Assembly (NCBI GenBank): GCA_033032865.1
Contig: JAWHQI010000009.1
Coordinates: 13,100,001 to 13,164,000 of the forward strand
From: Dactylorhiza incarnata
Taxonomy: Eukaryota; Streptophyta; Magnoliopsida; Asparagales; Orchidaceae
Direction: 5' to 3'
Length of the DNA stretch: 64,000 nt
Made by a program: the position numbers and the translations under genes. Positions 63,110 to 64,000 of the stretch are shown in pieces. The notes under the pieces are model-generated. The model did not search any database and had not been told where the DNA came from. It worked only from the letters and a program-made list of their open reading frames with translations. Positions within the stretch are counted from its first letter, which is position 1. Every line of letters begins with the position of its first letter.

Positions 63110-64000
63110 CCTTGTGGATTGTATATTTGTCGGTTGTTCATTCATATGATGAATTCTGAACTATACTAGGCATTTACTTTGTATTTATGGCAAGTTCTTT
63201 TGTTATATGTGATAGATTAGTTAACATAATAAATGTACTTAGAATATTTATTTCCACGGGGTTTCAAGTACGTGACATAAAAGTGAGGGCCAATGTTTAT
63301 AAGAAGCATTATTCCTAAATGGTCCCTAGTTAAGGTATCATCTTACAAATTAGGGCAAGGATGGTACATCAAGACTGGTATGTGGGTTGACTGATGACCT
63401 ATTCTCATAGGCCATGATATGGGATATCAAGTCATCACATGGGTACTTATTAGGAATTAGTTGTACTGGGCAGACTCACTGTGAGACTACTTTGTGGATT
63501 GTTATATGAACGTGTTACAAGTAGATCTCTAGTGAAAATGGTGTTTGTGGTTCTTTGACCTGAAGTCACAACATTCATAAAGTGAGGAAGAGCATACTTT
63601 TGATACCATCTAAAGTTTTCATTGAGAAAGGTTGATGATAAGAGTGGTTATTGGGTACATTGCGAATCATTTGGGTGTTTGTGAGTGGACATAAATGGAA
63701 TTTATCCTCCTATATGACATGAGTTACATCCATGGGCCCCTAGATGAAATGAGACTGAGAAATGCATGGCCATGCTTGGTTGAGTCAATATATGATATTG
63801 AGCTCACCGATTTCTGGAAGTCCATTCTAGATCAAGAAATTAAGATTGTATTATTAAGAGGGTGACATGGTCTATGCCTCGAGTTCAATCTGGATGTAAG
63901 GGACAAATGCACATGACAACACTGATACATTGGTCACAGACATGCTTATTTGAGTTATGACCTTTTATTGCTTGGGTAGCAATGATGCATTGCTAGATGT
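63110..64000 (+). repeat. copia 3' LTR or 3' UTR, cut by window end
   Basis: Directly follows the purine tract AGTGGGAG that usually marks the PPT in this type of copia element. Non-coding, moderately AT-rich. No TG start was fixed with certainty and the end lies outside the window. Confidence 0.5.

Larger units (their letters stand above)
44278..64000 (+). mobile_element. Ty1/copia element, degenerate, split by a nested solo LTR
   Basis: Plus strand. The gag-protease part (44780-45977) and the integrase-RT-RNase H part (60352-63105) join in frame across the nested insertion 45978-60346, at the duplicated pentamer TGGTG. Domain order (Gag, PR, IN, RT, RH) is copia-type. The 5' end is unresolved: no LTR start or primer site was found between 44278 and 44779. 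The 3' LTR or 3' UTR runs off the window. Many stops. Confidence 0.85.

Overview
This is nuclear DNA of a flowering plant. The evidence is a plant-type sorting nexin exon, a FAR1/FHY3-type transposase-derived gene relic, and plant lineages of Ty3/gypsy (Tat, probable Tekay) and Ty1/copia retroelements. No tRNA, rRNA, CRISPR array or bacterial-type operon was seen. Only one host exon looks intact; nearly everything else is nested, mostly decayed transposable elements, so the window reads as a gene-poor, repeat-rich block.

Layout. 1-4925: minisatellite, pyrimidine-rich repeats, a hAT transposase relic, G-rich repeats, a rearranged Ty3/gypsy relic and a 131-bp foldback MITE. 5032-5940 (minus): first coding exon of a SORTING NEXIN 2-like gene, with an intact PX domain and a good splice donor; the BAR-domain exons are not visible and would lie beyond the left edge or be lost. 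6121-8030: repeats of CGGTTC type and unassigned sequence. 8031-11091 (plus): decayed FAR1-like gene, interrupted by an insertion carrying seven copies of a 14-bp palindrome.

11116-39370 is one minus-strand Tat-lineage Ty3/gypsy element (here 'Tat-1') with two LTRs and near-matching target duplications. It was later split by two gag-only copia-type elements: C1 (12390-20332) and C2 (26842-34900). C2 itself hosts a 383-bp TRIM-like element and a second copy of the MITE. 39516-40702 is a solo LTR of a second Tat family. 41009-44277 is a truncated C1 relative. 44278-64000 (plus) is a degenerate Ty1/copia element. Its pol is split by a very long solo LTR (45978-60346) that carries an internal 3.1-kb tandem duplication, and that LTR is split in turn by a gag-only Tat element ('Tat-2', 52263-58642). 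Perfect or one-mismatch 5-bp target duplications support the boundaries of these LTR insertions; C1b and the copia element have no resolved outer ends.

Most interesting points. (1) Tat-1 carries, antisense to its own pol, a gene with its own TATA box, three exons, two GT-AG introns and a coiled-coil C-terminus, plus a second antisense TATA/ORF next to the 3' LTR. (2) C1 and C2 both lack pol but carry an extra ORF, sense in C1 and antisense in C2, and each has a family-specific word cluster found both in the LTR and beside that ORF. (3) C1 LTRs hold five tandem hairpins whose 6-bp stems change in a compensatory way while the 10-nt loop stays constant; C2 and both Tat LTR families hold their own, unrelated hairpin repeats. 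(4) The 3' regions of Tat-1 and Tat-2 contain satellite-like arrays (90 bp; 82/86-bp alternating; 79 bp) that look homologous, one with higher-order dimer structure. All assignments were made by eye from sequence and recalled family motifs; no database search was run.
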